A DNA stretch of 64,000 nt from Anaerolineae bacterium (GCA_022822305.1 JAJEBY010000016.1:930001-994000); one strand, 5' to 3'. Positions 43,951 through 53,960 are shown, counted from the stretch's first letter. Translations and numbers: made by a program. Notes: generated by a model not told the origin, from the sequence alone.

Positions 43951-46653
43951 ATGCCAACTGCGCTAGAGACTCTGGTCAAGATACTCAAGCTGGAACGCGA
44001 CCAAGGCGGAAACAACACAGCTGTCGTTGGCGGCCTCAGCGCCTACTGCCGAAATTGGGAGAAAGACGCGCGTGTTCAAGCGCGTCGTCCTACGCACCAC
44101 ATATTGATCGATGAAATCGTCGACACGCTTAGTCAATACGAGAGCATCGAAAATGGCGACGGCCGCGTCGCCAAGCTGAATTATTTGCTTGATCGCATCG
44201 TGAATCGCGTGCCGGCGCCACAAGAGTACAAACAGCGGATTCAGGAATGGGAAAGCAAATTGCAGGATCTATCGGAATCCAAACGGTCCGACACGACCAA
44301 GACCCGTCCGTCGCGGCAGCATTCAGACCGCCGCCAGGACCGGCGAGATCGTACACGGCGTACAGGTTCCCAGTCGTCAAGGCAAGTCATCGGTGACGAG
44401 AACTCATCCATGGACCGAGACTACATCAGCGCGCCGCGGCAAGAAGCACCGGATCTTGAACCGTTGCCCAAACTTTCGCATCCGCCGCAAATCCAGCGAC
44501 GGCAACTTGAGTTGGACGAAGCCACCGGGATTCTGAAGGACCTGGATGCCCCGGCAACATCGTTGAAGGGAATCGGAACCAAACAAGCAGCGCTACTGGA
44601 GAATCTCAATCTGCGCACCGTAGCCGATCTGCTATATCAATTCCCGCGCGATTATCACGATTACACCAGCTTCAAGTGTATCCGAGACCTGGACGCAGGC
44701 GACGAACTGCCAGTGATTGGCACGATCACGCACGCCACTGCCGTCTTGGGCAAAAGCGGTCGCAAGGACTTCCTCATTAAAGTGTCCGATGGTTCCGGCG
44801 CAATATCGGCTCGGTTCTTCAGCCAGAGCTTTCTCGCGAACAATCTGAAGACACGTGATGTCGTCGTGATCAGTGGCAAAATATCAGTGTTCCAAAACAC
44901 TTTGCAGATGACCAATCCGGAATGGGAACACCTCGATTCAGACAACTTGCATACGATTGGCATCGTACCGGTCTATCCCATGACCCAGGGCCTCAGCGCT
45001 CGCCTTTATCGCAAGCACATAAAAGCGCTGAGCGAAGATTGGGCGAGCAAGATGCCGGATCCGCTGCCTGCATCTGTATTGGAACGGGCGGAGTTGGCTG
45101 AATTGGGCTGGGCGCTGCAACAGGTTCATTTCCCTGAAGGATGGGATCATTTGCGGCACGCGCGGCGACGCCTGGCCTTCGACGACCTGATGACTTTGCA
45201 GCTAACGCTCCTCGGCAAGCGACGACACTGGCAGTCCACGCCCGGCGAGCCTTTGGAAGTGTCCGACGATGCCTTGGACGCGTTTCTCAAGCAGGTGTTC
45301 TCATTTGAGCTGACTGCAGCTCAACAACGGGTAGTCGCCGAGATTCGCGGTGATATGGCCCTGTCTGTGCCGATGAACCGGCTGCTGCAGGGCGATGTTG
45401 GCTCGGGCAAGACGGCAGTTGCCATAGTGGCGATGGCCATCGCCCGCATGAACAATCGTCAAGCCGCGCTAATGGTCCCGACTGGCATCCTCGCCGAGCA
45501 ACACTATCGACGTCTTACCGATACCTTTGATCGTCTCGCTGCCGACGATCGACCCGTAGTCGCTTTCCTGACCAGCGCCGTCTCGACAGCGGAACGCGCT
45601 TCCATTCATCGCGGCCTTGCCGATGGCTCCATCGACATCGTCGTCGGGACACACGCCTTGATCCAAGACGATGTCGACTTTCATGATCTGGGCATCGCCA
45701 TCATTGACGAGCAGCATCGTTTTGGCGTGGATCAGCGAGCCCACCTGCGCGGAAAAGGGAAACATCCCCATTTGCTGGTCATGAGCGCAACGCCGTTTCC
45801 ACGTACATTGGCATTGACTGTCTTCGCCGATCTCGACATATCCGTGATCGACCAGCTGCCGCCCGGACGATTGCCGGTGATGACCAAAGTTATCGATCCC
45901 ATCGCGCGTGAACGATTGCACGGATTCGTGACGGCGCAGCTCGAATCCGGACGCCAGGCATTCTTTGTTCATCCCTTGGTCGAAGAATCTGACAAGCTGC
46001 AAACGGCGTCGGCCGCTGAAGCTTTTGAACGGCTGAGCAAAGTATTCTTCCGACACAAAGTCTGCCTCTTGCACGGCCGTATGAGCGCGGCCGATAAAGA
46101 TCGCGCGATGCAAGATTTCAGCTTGGGAGAATATGATGTGATGGTGACGACAACGGTTGCTGAAGTCGGCGTTGACGTTCCGAATGCCAGCGTCATCGTT
46201 GTTGACGGCGCGAACCGTTTTGGACTGGCGCAATTGCATCAATTTCGGGGTCGCGTCGGTCGCGGGACGCATCAATCCTATTGTTTCTTGATACCCGATC
46301 AATCGGACAACATCGATTTGGATCGGCTTGATAGCGCGCGGGCGGGCGACTTGACCGAAGATCGCCTGGCTGATGCTGAACGCCGGCTGCTGGCGTTGGA
46401 AAGCAGCAATGACGGATTCGAACTCGCTGAAATGGATTTGCGGATCAGAGGCGCCGGAGACTTGCTGGGCAGGCGACAAAGCGGGGAGCTTCGGATTCAC
46501 ATGCCTTCCTTCTTTTCGTCGGAACTTCTGCTCGCTGCCCAACAAGAAGCGGGCGCCATTTACGAAGAAGATCCGGATCTCTCTCTGCCAGAACATCAAC
46601 TGCTCGCTCGGCTCATTCGGCCTGCCATTGCCGCCTCCGCCGATATCAGTTAG
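43951..46653 (+). CDS. recG: ATP-dependent DNA helicase RecG with N-terminal extension
   Basis: A 900-residue helicase that remodels stalled forks and Holliday junctions. The wedge (OB) domain begins at about residue 198 (ATSLKGIGTKQAALL). Walker A is GDVGSGKT at 481-488, the DEQH box is at 586-589, and later motifs (MVTTTVAEVGVDVPNA, QFRGRVGRG) are present. The first roughly 195 residues are not part of E. coli RecG: a helical block (1-110), then a very charged, Arg/Ser-rich linker (about 115-150). Gene order after fakA resembles Bacillus. Confidence 0.94.
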   Translation: MPTALETLVKILKLERDQGGNNTAVVGGLSAYCRNWEKDARVQARRPTHHILIDEIVDTLSQYESIENGDGRVAKLNYLLDRIVNRVPAPQEYKQRIQEWESKLQDLSESKRSDTTKTRPSRQHSDRRQDRRDRTRRTGSQSSRQVIGDENSSMDRDYISAPRQEAPDLEPLPKLSHPPQIQRRQLELDEATGILKDLDAPATSLKGIGTKQAALLENLNLRTVADLLYQFPRDYHDYTSFKCIRDLDAGDELPVIGTITHATAVLGKSGRKDFLIKVSDGSGAISARFFSQSFLANNLKTRDVVVISGKISVFQNTLQMTNPEWEHLDSDNLHTIGIVPVYPMTQGLSARLYRKHIKALSEDWASKMPDPLPASVLERAELAELGWALQQVHFPEGWDHLRHARRRLAFDDLMTLQLTLLGKRRHWQSTPGEPLEVSDDALDAFLKQVFSFELTAAQQRVVAEIRGDMALSVPMNRLLQGDVGSGKTAVAIVAMAIARMNNRQAALMVPTGILAEQHYRRLTDTFDRLAADDRPVVAFLTSAVSTAERASIHRGLADGSIDIVVGTHALIQDDVDFHDLGIAIIDEQHRFGVDQRAHLRGKGKHPHLLVMSATPFPRTLALTVFADLDISVIDQLPPGRLPVMTKVIDPIARERLHGFVTAQLESGRQAFFVHPLVEESDKLQTASAAEAFERLSKVFFRHKVCLLHGRMSAADKDRAMQDFSLGEYDVMVTTTVAEVGVDVPNASVIVVDGANRFGLAQLHQFRGRVGRGTHQSYCFLIPDQSDNIDLDRLDSARAGDLTEDRLADAERRLLALESSNDGFELAEMDLRIRGAGDLLGRRQSGELRIHMPSFFSSELLLAAQQEAGAIYEEDPDLSLPEHQLLARLIRPAIAASADIS

Positions 46654-46691
46654 CAGCCCCCGGATTTGATAGGAAATTGCCCCTGATTCTG

Positions 46692-46721
46692 TTGGCGCGC
46701 TTTGCCTTATCCCCATAAAAT
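46692..46721 (+). promoter_or_regulatory. Promoter of coaD
   Basis: TTGGCG (46692-46697) and TAAAAT (46716-46721) are 18 bases apart. Transcription would begin near 46728, downstream of the ATG at 46702, which supports the shorter coaD start at 46747. Confidence 0.45.
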
Positions 46722-46746
46722 CATGGCGTACCGTGGGAGATGGCTA

Positions 46747-47247
46747 ATGTCAGGAAGGGGTATCGCGCTTTATCCAGCATCGTTAGACCCGATACATTAC
46801 GGACATATCGATGTGGCCATACGCGCGTCCCGCTTTTTTGACCAGATCATCGTCGGTATTTATGAGAATCCAAAGAGTAAGGCGGTGCTTTTCGACATAG
46901 ACGAACGTGTCGAGCTGGCGCGAAGAGTCTTTCAAAAATATCCCAAGATTAGGGTCGAAAAGTACAACGTACTCACCGTAGCTTATGCTCAATCAGTTGG
47001 CGCCAGTGCCTTGATACGCGGTTTAAGAGTGTTCGGGGATTTTGAGTTTGAGTTTCGAATGGGTATAGCAAACAAGAAATTGGCGCCAGAAATTGAAACG
47101 ATCGCGATACTTTCCGACGAACAGTATATCCACATCAGTTCGAGCACCATTCGGGAAATCGCGGAACTGGGAGGTGACGTGAGTTCGATGGTACCGCCGG
47201 TCGTTGAAAAAGCGCTCAAATCAAAGTTCGCCAATCAAACGCAATAG
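46747..47247 (+). CDS. coaD: Phosphopantetheine adenylyltransferase
   Basis: A 166-residue enzyme of coenzyme A synthesis (4'-phosphopantetheine + ATP to dephospho-CoA). The nucleotidyltransferase motif is YPASLDPIHYGHIDV, and ISSSTIRE is the C-terminal signature. The usual Gly-Ser-Phe is Ala-Ser-Leu here. ATG at 46747 has GGGAGA seven bases upstream and gives the normal N-terminus; the in-frame ATGs at 46702 and 46723 add residues not found in the family. Confidence 0.93.
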   Translation: MSGRGIALYPASLDPIHYGHIDVAIRASRFFDQIIVGIYENPKSKAVLFDIDERVELARRVFQKYPKIRVEKYNVLTVAYAQSVGASALIRGLRVFGDFEFEFRMGIANKKLAPEIETIAILSDEQYIHISSSTIREIAELGGDVSSMVPPVVEKALKSKFANQTQ

Positions 47248-47283
47248 GCAGCATCGCCAATATCTATCCGTAGGAGGAAGCAG

Positions 47284-47847
47284 ATGGATATTCAACACCT
47301 AGTCGATCGTTTGGAAGACCTAGTGGACGAAGGAAGGCACGTATTCGGGACCAAGTACACCATGGTAGACGAAGAACGCGCCTTGGAAATCATCGATCAA
47401 ATGCGGATTTCGATTCCGGAAGAGATCGAAAAGGCGGCGCGAGTAACGCATGAGCGTGACCGCGTATTGGCTGCAGCCAACGAAGAAGCGGCTCGCATTG
47501 TGCAGCAGGCTCGTCAGCACAGCGAAGACCTGATTGATGAGCATGAGATGGTCAAGCAAGCCAAGGTTCGCGCCGAATATGTGATCGAGCAAGCGAAGAT
47601 TGAAACCGCCAAGATCACGCAGGAAGCCGATGACTATGTCTTGGCGCAGCTCAGCCAGCTCGAGCATCAATTCGCCGCTAGCCTGGAAGAAATCCGGAAC
47701 GGCATTGAACTCATGCAATACCAAGAGCCAGTCGCGATGGAAGTTGAGCCGGAGAAGCAGCCGATTCATGTGCCGCGTCCGGAAGTCAGTCGCGAGCCAA
47801 TCAACTTCGACAGACCAGCGCAAGCGCCAGTCGGCGGCCGCATCTAG
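47284..47847 (+). CDS. Coiled-coil protein, unknown function
   Basis: A 187-residue soluble protein. Residues 1-50 are helical, and residues 50-140 form a long charged coiled coil rich in Ala, Glu, Gln and Arg (AANEEAARIVQQARQHSEDL), like ATP synthase b-subunit or DivIVA-type stalks. The C-terminus is Pro-rich and disordered. AGGAGG before the ATG is the strongest ribosome binding site in this region. It follows coaD after 36 bases and is probably co-transcribed. Confidence 0.75.
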   Translation: MDIQHLVDRLEDLVDEGRHVFGTKYTMVDEERALEIIDQMRISIPEEIEKAARVTHERDRVLAAANEEAARIVQQARQHSEDLIDEHEMVKQAKVRAEYVIEQAKIETAKITQEADDYVLAQLSQLEHQFAASLEEIRNGIELMQYQEPVAMEVEPEKQPIHVPRPEVSREPINFDRPAQAPVGGRI

Positions 47848-47907
47848 ATCGCTCCCGCGGTTGTCTATACAGACGAATGGAGTACTCGGCGCCGGTGTCT
47901 GTTAGTG

Positions 47908-47935
47908 TTGCCAGCTGAGGGCGCCAAGCTATAAT
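47908..47935 (+). promoter_or_regulatory. Promoter of comEC
   Basis: TTGCCA (47908-47913) and a consensus TATAAT (47930-47935) are 16 bases apart. The predicted leader to the ATG at 47970 is about 28 bases. Confidence 0.55.
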
Positions 47936-47969
47936 CCTCTAATCTTCGCTTCTATCGCTGCAGGTATTC

Positions 47970-50342
47970 ATGCGGCTGATTCTTGTAACCGTCGCCTGGG
48001 TCTTGGGCATAAGCCTGGCGCGACAGCTTGCAATGGTTGACGCGGCCCATTGGCTTTTGCTGAGCGTCATCAGCCTTGCAGTCGCTCTAGCCTTTCGCAA
48101 TCATCCACATCGCCGGCTCGCTATCCCGCTATTCGCGCTATGTCTCGGCGGCTGGCGTCTGGCGTCTCTTCCAGGCGCCAGCGATCTCGCCCAACACAAC
48201 GACAGCCACGGCACCGTAACCGGCATCGTCATTGATGAGCCGGTCCCCCGCGATGATCGCGTTCAGCTGCGTCTTGCAGCTGAGGAAATCTTCGTAAATT
48301 CCAAAGCTGTCGAAACCAGCGGATTGATCCAAATAGAAAGCTATACCGCGCGACCACCGGAGTATGGCGATCGCATCCGCGCCACCGGGCTGCTGGCGAC
48401 ACCCGCCACCTGGGACACATTCTCGTATGCGGATTATCTCGGCCGGCAAGGCGTATTCACTGTCATGCAAAATGCCGCGATCGAAGTCGTGGGATCCGGC
48501 TACGGCTCGCCATTGCACGCTGCTCTGCTCCGATTCAAGAGCGAAGCGCAGCGCCAAATCGATCGTGCCCTGCCCGATCCGCAAGCGGCCTTGCTCGCTG
48601 GAATCGTTCTGGGCAACGAACAAGGCATCGCGCCGCAACTGGAAGAAGATTTCAGACGCGTTGGCGCATCTCACGTCGTCGCCATCAGCGGCTTCAATAT
48701 GGTGATCATCAGCGCCATCGTCATGCGCGTGGCCGGTGGATTGCTGGGCGAACGAAAAACTGCTGCAACTGTCCTGGCAATTGCATTCATCTTTGCCTAT
48801 TCCCTTCTGGTCGGCGCGACCGGCGGTATCCTGCGCGCGGCGCTGATGAGCAGTTTGCTGGTTATAGGAGAAAACCTCAAACGCAAGACTTTCGTGCCGG
48901 CATCGCTGGCGTTCGCCACTCTGCTGCTGTCAATGCTAGATCCCAACGTTCTGCTGGATATCGGATTCCAACTCAGCTTCTGCGCGGTTCTGGGGCTTGG
49001 CTTGTTTGCCGATCCATTATCGTCGCGATTCCGCCGCCTCCTCGATTCCGCGCTGCCCAAGAACATTGCCAATTGGATGCACAGCGCGCTCAACGAACCC
49101 CTGGTTGTCTCTCTGGCCGCGCAAATCTCGACCTTGCCGTTAATCCTGTTGTATTTCGGCCGGTTGTCACTGGTAGCGCTGCCGGTCAATCTGCTCATCG
49201 TGCCCGTACAATCGGCGATACTCTTGCTCGCCCTGCTCGCGATAGTCGTCAGCTTCATCGTGCCGGTCATCGGCACGGCGCTCTATTGGGCGGGTCTGGT
49301 ATTCTTGACATGGTCTATCGCGGTTGTTCGCGCTTTCGCCCAACTGGAATTCGCTGATGTCGCGCTGCATATCGATGGTAGACTGATTCAACTGTATTAC
49401 CTGCTGATGATCGGAGGCGCGATGGTTGCCGCCGCACGACCTCCAATCTGGAACCGACTGCTCGACCTCGTCACTCATCGTCGGCTGCTCACGACGCTGG
49501 TTGGCGCTGCGTCGTTAGTGCTAGTCTTGCTGGCAGCTGTGTTCCACAGCCGTCCGGACGGCAAGTTGCTTGTCTGGTTCCTGGACGTGGGTCACAGCAA
49601 CGCCGTGCTTCTGCAAACGCCCGCGGGATCGCAAATGCTCGTTGATGGCGGGCGTTTCCCTTCACGCCTGCTAACGGCCATCGGTGATCGATTGCCCTTC
49701 TACGATCGCGAGATAGAGGTCTTGGCGATCACGCATCCTGACGAATGGGATATCGCGGCCATCAACAGCGTACTCGACCGCTACACAGTGGGCGTCGCGC
49801 TGACGAATGGACAAGCGAATCGCAACCAGGTCTATCAAGAGATTCAAAGTCGGCTCGTCGACGCTGGGACGCCGCAACTGGCTGTGCGCGCGGGCTACAC
49901 CATCGATATGGGCGACGGCGTCACAATCGAGGTGCTGCATCCTCAAGGGACCCCGCGTATAACCGACGCGTTGGGAGACCAGGTGATGGCGCTGCGCGTC
50001 AGCTTCGGCGAGGTGTCGATTTTGCTGTCGTCAGATCTGAACAGGACCGGGCAGCAAAGCATCATGGAGAGCGGCCTCTGGCCCCTGGCGGATGTATTGC
50101 AGATTCCCGATCATGGCGCTGCCAGGTCGCTGGACAGCCAATTCCTGGCCGCTGTCCAGCCGCAGATAGCAGTCCTGCAAAGCGATATCGCCAACCGCCG
50201 CGACGATCCCCATCCTGACACGATGCTCGAATTCTCTGACTTGGAAGAGAACGGGCGCCTTTTCCGCACCGACAACATCGGCGTCATTCAGTTGAGCACC
50301 GACGGTCGGACTGTTGAGGTCTTGGGCGAACGGGAAGCCTGA
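47970..50342 (+). CDS. comEC: ComEC/Rec2 DNA-uptake channel
   Basis: A 790-residue membrane protein for transport of single-stranded DNA during natural transformation. It has an N-terminal membrane segment, an OB-like DUF4131 part, the competence domain (FRRVGASHVVAISGFNMVIIS, GATGGILRAALMSSLL) with about ten helices, and a C-terminal metallo-beta-lactamase-like domain from about residue 535 (FLDVGHSNAVLLQT). In that domain the usual THPDxDH is THPDEWD (588-594), losing an Asp and a His, so nuclease activity is doubtful. No other competence genes are in the window. Confidence 0.9.
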   Translation: MRLILVTVAWVLGISLARQLAMVDAAHWLLLSVISLAVALAFRNHPHRRLAIPLFALCLGGWRLASLPGASDLAQHNDSHGTVTGIVIDEPVPRDDRVQLRLAAEEIFVNSKAVETSGLIQIESYTARPPEYGDRIRATGLLATPATWDTFSYADYLGRQGVFTVMQNAAIEVVGSGYGSPLHAALLRFKSEAQRQIDRALPDPQAALLAGIVLGNEQGIAPQLEEDFRRVGASHVVAISGFNMVIISAIVMRVAGGLLGERKTAATVLAIAFIFAYSLLVGATGGILRAALMSSLLVIGENLKRKTFVPASLAFATLLLSMLDPNVLLDIGFQLSFCAVLGLGLFADPLSSRFRRLLDSALPKNIANWMHSALNEPLVVSLAAQISTLPLILLYFGRLSLVALPVNLLIVPVQSAILLLALLAIVVSFIVPVIGTALYWAGLVFLTWSIAVVRAFAQLEFADVALHIDGRLIQLYYLLMIGGAMVAAARPPIWNRLLDLVTHRRLLTTLVGAASLVLVLLAAVFHSRPDGKLLVWFLDVGHSNAVLLQTPAGSQMLVDGGRFPSRLLTAIGDRLPFYDREIEVLAITHPDEWDIAAINSVLDRYTVGVALTNGQANRNQVYQEIQSRLVDAGTPQLAVRAGYTIDMGDGVTIEVLHPQGTPRITDALGDQVMALRVSFGEVSILLSSDLNRTGQQSIMESGLWPLADVLQIPDHGAARSLDSQFLAAVQPQIAVLQSDIANRRDDPHPDTMLEFSDLEENGRLFRTDNIGVIQLSTDGRTVEVLGEREA

Positions 50343-50351
50343 ACGGGAAAA

Positions 50352-50375
50352 CCCTCCCCAGCGCAATGAGGAGGG
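50352..50375 (-). terminator. Terminator between comEC and the oxidoreductase gene
   Basis: CCCTCC and GGAGGG form a 6-bp GC stem with a 12-base loop. Read on the minus strand it is followed by TTTTCCCG, which fits the end of the Gfo/Idh gene 21 bases away. Confidence 0.5.
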
Positions 50376-50395
50376 CTCGCGCGTACCGGTGCAGA

Positions 50396-51601
50396 TTAAG
50401 CGTAACTGATATCTACGCGCCGGCCGCTTTCGGCGGATTCCAATATCGCATCACAAATGACGGCGTTGCGGTAACCATCGACGAAGGTGGCGCCATACGG
50501 CGCGACGGATTCGTCATTGACGATGGCGTTGAAGAAGTGATGGAATTCGTGCACGAAGCTATGTTCCCAGCCGATGATGTGCCCTTGCGGCCACCAGTTT
50601 TCCCAATAGGGGTGATGAGCCTCGGTCACCAGGACATTATGGAATCCCTGAGTCGTATCGGGACTCTCGCCCTTCCAGAATACGTTCAATTCGTTCAGCC
50701 GTTCGAGGTTAAACTGGATTGATCCGTTCTCGGCGTTAATTTCGAAGTTGTTGAAATTCTTCCGTCCCTGAGCGAAGCGGGTGGCCTCAACCGTGCCCAG
50801 CGCGCCATTTTCGAAATCGAGCAGTCCGACGAAGCCGTCATCGACATCGGACTTGACCATGCCCCCCGATCCATCGGGGCGCTCCGTGATCCAGGTATTG
50901 GCCAGGCCGGAGACCGATCGCGGTTCCCCAACCAAGAAACGCGCCAGATCGATGATATGCGCGCCCAGATCACCCAGAGCGCCGCTGCCGGCGATGTGCT
51001 TCTGGTAGCGCCAGCTGGTTTCCATCTCCCGATCCATGCCCCATTCCTGCAGGTAGACCGCGCGCCAATGATAGATTTTGCCCAGCTTGCCGCTATCGAT
51101 GATCTTCTTCGCTTGCTGCACGGCGGGGACAAAGCGATAGTTGAAGGCCACCATATGTTTGACGCCGGCCGCCTCAACAGCATCCAGCATCGATTTGGAT
51201 TCGGCGGCGGTGCGCGCCAACGGCTTCTCACAAAACACATGCTTGCCGGCTTCGGCAGCCGCGATGCAAGGTTCGGCATGGGCGTCATTGGGTCCGCCAT
51301 TGTCAAACACATCCACATCATCGTTCGCCACCAAGTCGCGCCAATCCGTGTAGGCATGTTCGTAGCCGTAGCGCTGAGCGGCGGCATTCACGGCGTCTTG
51401 ATTGCGCCCGGCGATGCCGACGAGACGCGGAATCGCGGCCGGCGGATACATCATGTAGGGGATCTTCTTGAAGGCGTTGGTATGCGCCTTGCCCATGAAG
51501 GCGTAACCCAGCATTCCTATTCCAAGTTCCGGCGCCTCAGTCTCGGCGGCGCTGCCAGCCATGCTTGTGAATGAGCTGCTGACTTGTTTTTCTTCGGACA
51601 T
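50396..51601 (-). CDS. Gfo/Idh/MocA family oxidoreductase
   Basis: A 401-residue NAD(P)-dependent sugar or inositol-type dehydrogenase. The Rossmann part begins at LGIGMLGYAFMGKAHTNAF, and EKPLARTAAE holds the conserved Lys. The C-terminal domain includes the metal-independent catalytic region with GDLGAHIIDLARFL. ATG at 51601 is preceded by GGGAGAG; the GTG at 51607 is less likely. The upstream gene for a TIM-barrel isomerase is 38 bases away, a pairing common in inositol or rare-sugar catabolism. Confidence 0.9.
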   Translation of the reverse strand: MSEEKQVSSSFTSMAGSAAETEAPELGIGMLGYAFMGKAHTNAFKKIPYMMYPPAAIPRLVGIAGRNQDAVNAAAQRYGYEHAYTDWRDLVANDDVDVFDNGGPNDAHAEPCIAAAEAGKHVFCEKPLARTAAESKSMLDAVEAAGVKHMVAFNYRFVPAVQQAKKIIDSGKLGKIYHWRAVYLQEWGMDREMETSWRYQKHIAGSGALGDLGAHIIDLARFLVGEPRSVSGLANTWITERPDGSGGMVKSDVDDGFVGLLDFENGALGTVEATRFAQGRKNFNNFEINAENGSIQFNLERLNELNVFWKGESPDTTQGFHNVLVTEAHHPYWENWWPQGHIIGWEHSFVHEFHHFFNAIVNDESVAPYGATFVDGYRNAVICDAILESAESGRRVDISYA

Positions 51602-51639
51602 CGTCACTCTCCCAACTCAGGTCGTGGATTCGAATAGTT

Positions 51640-52641
51640 TTACTCGTCAGCGAAGGCGGCGTCAAAGGCCACATCAGAGGCGGTGAAATCGTTGCTCTTG
51701 ACCCAGGCGGCCGATTCAGTCGCGCCGAACTCGCGATCCATGCCGCTATCTTCCCATTCGACCGAAAGCGGTCCCTGATAACCCGCTCGGTTCAAGGCGC
51801 GGATCATCGAATCGATATCGAGGTCGCCGCGTCCGCAGGAGACAAAATCCCATCCGCGCCGTGGATCGCCAAAGTTCAAATGCGAACCCAGGATGCTGCT
51901 CACGTTGTCCAGCGTTACTTTGGAATCCTTGACGTGCACGTGGAAGATGCGATCGGCGAAGCGGTCGATGAATTTGACCGGATCGAGCAACTGATGAATG
52001 AAGTGGCTGGGATCAAAGTTAAAGCCAAAGGCCGGATGCTGATCCAGTGCGTCCAGTGACTTCTCCGCCGTGTAGATGTCGTAGGCAATTTCACTGGGAT
52101 GCGCTTCCAAGGCGAACTTGACGCCCTCTTCGGCAAAGACATCGAGAATGGGAATCCAACGCTCCGCAAACTCGGCATAGCCGGCGTCAATCATTTCGTC
52201 AGTGGTCGGCGGGAAACGATAGATCAAATGCCAAACCGGGCTGCCGGTGAAGCCATTCACGACATCAACGCCAAAGGCTTTTGCGGCGCGCGCGGTGTTT
52301 TTCATCTCTTCGGCGCAGCGCTCACGCACGCCGTCGGCATCGCCATCGCCCCAGAGCCGATCTGGCAAGATCGCGCGATGACGCTCGTCGATGAATGCTT
52401 CCGCCACACATTGCCCGACCAAGTGATTACTGATGGAAAAGTACTGCAGTCCATGCGCCGCCAAACCATCCTGGCGCGACCTGATATAGCTGTCGCTCTC
52501 CAGCGCTTTGTCGACCTCAAAGTGATCGCCCCAACAGGCCAATTCCAGGCCATCATAACCGAAGCTCTTGGCCTTTTCGGCAATCGAGTCAAAGGATAAG
52601 TCCGCCCACTGGCCCGTAAACAAGGTCACCGGTCTCGCCAT
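51640..52641 (-). CDS. Sugar phosphate isomerase/epimerase (xylose isomerase-like TIM barrel)
   Basis: A 333-residue protein of the AP endonuclease 2/IolE-like superfamily. It keeps the metal-binding pattern of the fold: [37 protein letters not shown] and a late SVEWED. Substrates in this family are keto-sugars or inosose. AAGGAG precedes the ATG at 52641. It is the first gene of the minus-strand pair with the oxidoreductase and divergent from the amidohydrolase operon. Confidence 0.88.
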   Translation of the reverse strand: MARPVTLFTGQWADLSFDSIAEKAKSFGYDGLELACWGDHFEVDKALESDSYIRSRQDGLAAHGLQYFSISNHLVGQCVAEAFIDERHRAILPDRLWGDGDADGVRERCAEEMKNTARAAKAFGVDVVNGFTGSPVWHLIYRFPPTTDEMIDAGYAEFAERWIPILDVFAEEGVKFALEAHPSEIAYDIYTAEKSLDALDQHPAFGFNFDPSHFIHQLLDPVKFIDRFADRIFHVHVKDSKVTLDNVSSILGSHLNFGDPRRGWDFVSCGRGDLDIDSMIRALNRAGYQGPLSVEWEDSGMDREFGATESAAWVKSNDFTASDVAFDAAFADE

Positions 52642-53006
52642 AAGATTGCTCCTTCCCCAATAAGCTTGATTGTCTAGTCACAGATTGACAACAAGTATAA
52701 CGAGCAACTCAACAACAACCAATACTGCCTGCCGCAATACTTTGCTAACGGATCGTGGATACAAAATAGTCACTCTGGGAAGCGGAGCAAAATCCGCGCG
52801 ATCGCGCTGTCAACGCGAGCTAAACACGGCGGTGACAAGGCTTGAGATGCGCCCTTGGATACAGATTGGGCATCTGAGGGTCGATTTGGATGTAGACTTG
52901 TCGCGGCGATTTTGAGAATTAACTATGACTGCGCTAAGATGGACGCGCGACAAACACGGGGAGACGCAGAACCCCAATTCAATTCGCTTAGCAGAGGACG
53001 GCAACA
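52642..53006. other. Divergent intergenic region with amidohydrolase promoter
   Basis: The 365 bases between the two divergent operons hold the promoter at 52912-52940 and no convincing gene. The first 100 bases are AT-rich and probably contain the promoter of the minus-strand pair, but I could not pick clear boxes. Confidence 0.45.
52912..52940 (+). promoter_or_regulatory. Promoter of the amidohydrolase-transporter operon
   Basis: TTGAGA (52912-52917) and TAAGAT (52935-52940) are 17 bases apart, each with five of six consensus bases. The leader to the ATG at 53007 would be about 60 bases. Confidence 0.55.
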
Positions 53007-53960
53007 ATGTACAATGGACTCGATGTCATCGACTTTCACGTTCACTTTCCCACCCAGCGGCATTGGTTTTCCGAGCGCGGTCCCGATCCGCGCCAGCAAT
53101 ATGTTGAACGCGTAGGCGAGCGGCGCGCGAAAGTCGCCCGCGAACTGGCCATGCAATACAACCGTCAATGGCGCGCGACCTGGGGATTCGATCCGCCGGA
53201 AAGAAACTCATTCACGGATGAAGAACAAGCCGATCGCTGGGCGGAGGAAATCCGGCAATACGGCTTGCGCGCAGTCGGCTTCGTCACCGGAGGCGGCAAC
53301 CAAAACCTGGCCAAGATCGTCAAGCGCCATAGCGACACTTTCATCGGTTTCGCGCACAATTATCTTTTCGACGAGAATGCCGCCGACGAAGTCAGGCGCG
53401 CCGTCACAGAAGACGGCATGAAAGGCTACAAGCTGCTGGCGCCCTCGCTCGATCGACCGGTCGAAGACGAATCGGCCTATCCGGTCTGGGAGGCCTGCGC
53501 CGAACTGGATATCCCGGTATTAATTCACTTCGGCATCCAGGGCAGCGGCGGTGGCGTAGCCTGGCACGAAAACATCAATCCGCTCAAGCTGCACAATATC
53601 GCCAAGGACTTCCCGGAAGTGACCTTCGTGGTGCCGCACTTCGGCTGCGCCTGGATCCGCGAAACGCTGCAACTCTGCTGGGCTTGCGGCAACGTCAGCA
53701 TTGACACGTCAGGCTCCAACCAATGGGTAAAGTGGGTGGACGGCGAATGGGATACCAAGAAACTCTTCCGCAAGTATATGGAAACGATCGGGCCGGAGCG
53801 CATCATTTTCGGCTCGGATTCGAGTTACTTCCCGCGAGGATTCGCCGAGCCCTATCTCAAGCAGCAAATCCGTGATGTGCGCGAACTGAATTATCGGGAA
53901 GCGGACATTCAGCTCATCTTCGGCGGCAACGCGGCGCGGCTGTTCAAGATTGACTTATGA
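53007..53960 (+). CDS. Amidohydrolase (Amidohydrolase_2, ACMSD-like)
   Basis: A 317-residue metal-dependent hydrolase of the ACMSD/LigW type TIM barrel. The metal site is seen in DFHVHF (His11, His13), VLIHFG, VVPHFGCAW and the late GSDSSYFPRG. Members hydrolyse or decarboxylate ring or amide compounds; the substrate is unknown. GAGGA precedes the ATG. Its stop overlaps the ATG of the solute-binding protein frame (ATGA at 53957-53960). Confidence 0.87.
   Translation: MYNGLDVIDFHVHFPTQRHWFSERGPDPRQQYVERVGERRAKVARELAMQYNRQWRATWGFDPPERNSFTDEEQADRWAEEIRQYGLRAVGFVTGGGNQNLAKIVKRHSDTFIGFAHNYLFDENAADEVRRAVTEDGMKGYKLLAPSLDRPVEDESAYPVWEACAELDIPVLIHFGIQGSGGGVAWHENINPLKLHNIAKDFPEVTFVVPHFGCAWIRETLQLCWACGNVSIDTSGSNQWVKWVDGEWDTKKLFRKYMETIGPERIIFGSDSSYFPRGFAEPYLKQQIRDVRELNYREADIQLIFGGNAARLFKIDL

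Noticed and set aside
45469-46716. 415-codon minus-strand frame inside recG
   Set aside because: It is an antisense shadow of a GC-biased coding sequence, with no domain, start signal or sensible composition.
46702-46746. Longer coaD start at 46702
   Set aside because: The predicted transcript start lies downstream of it, and the extra residues are foreign to the family.
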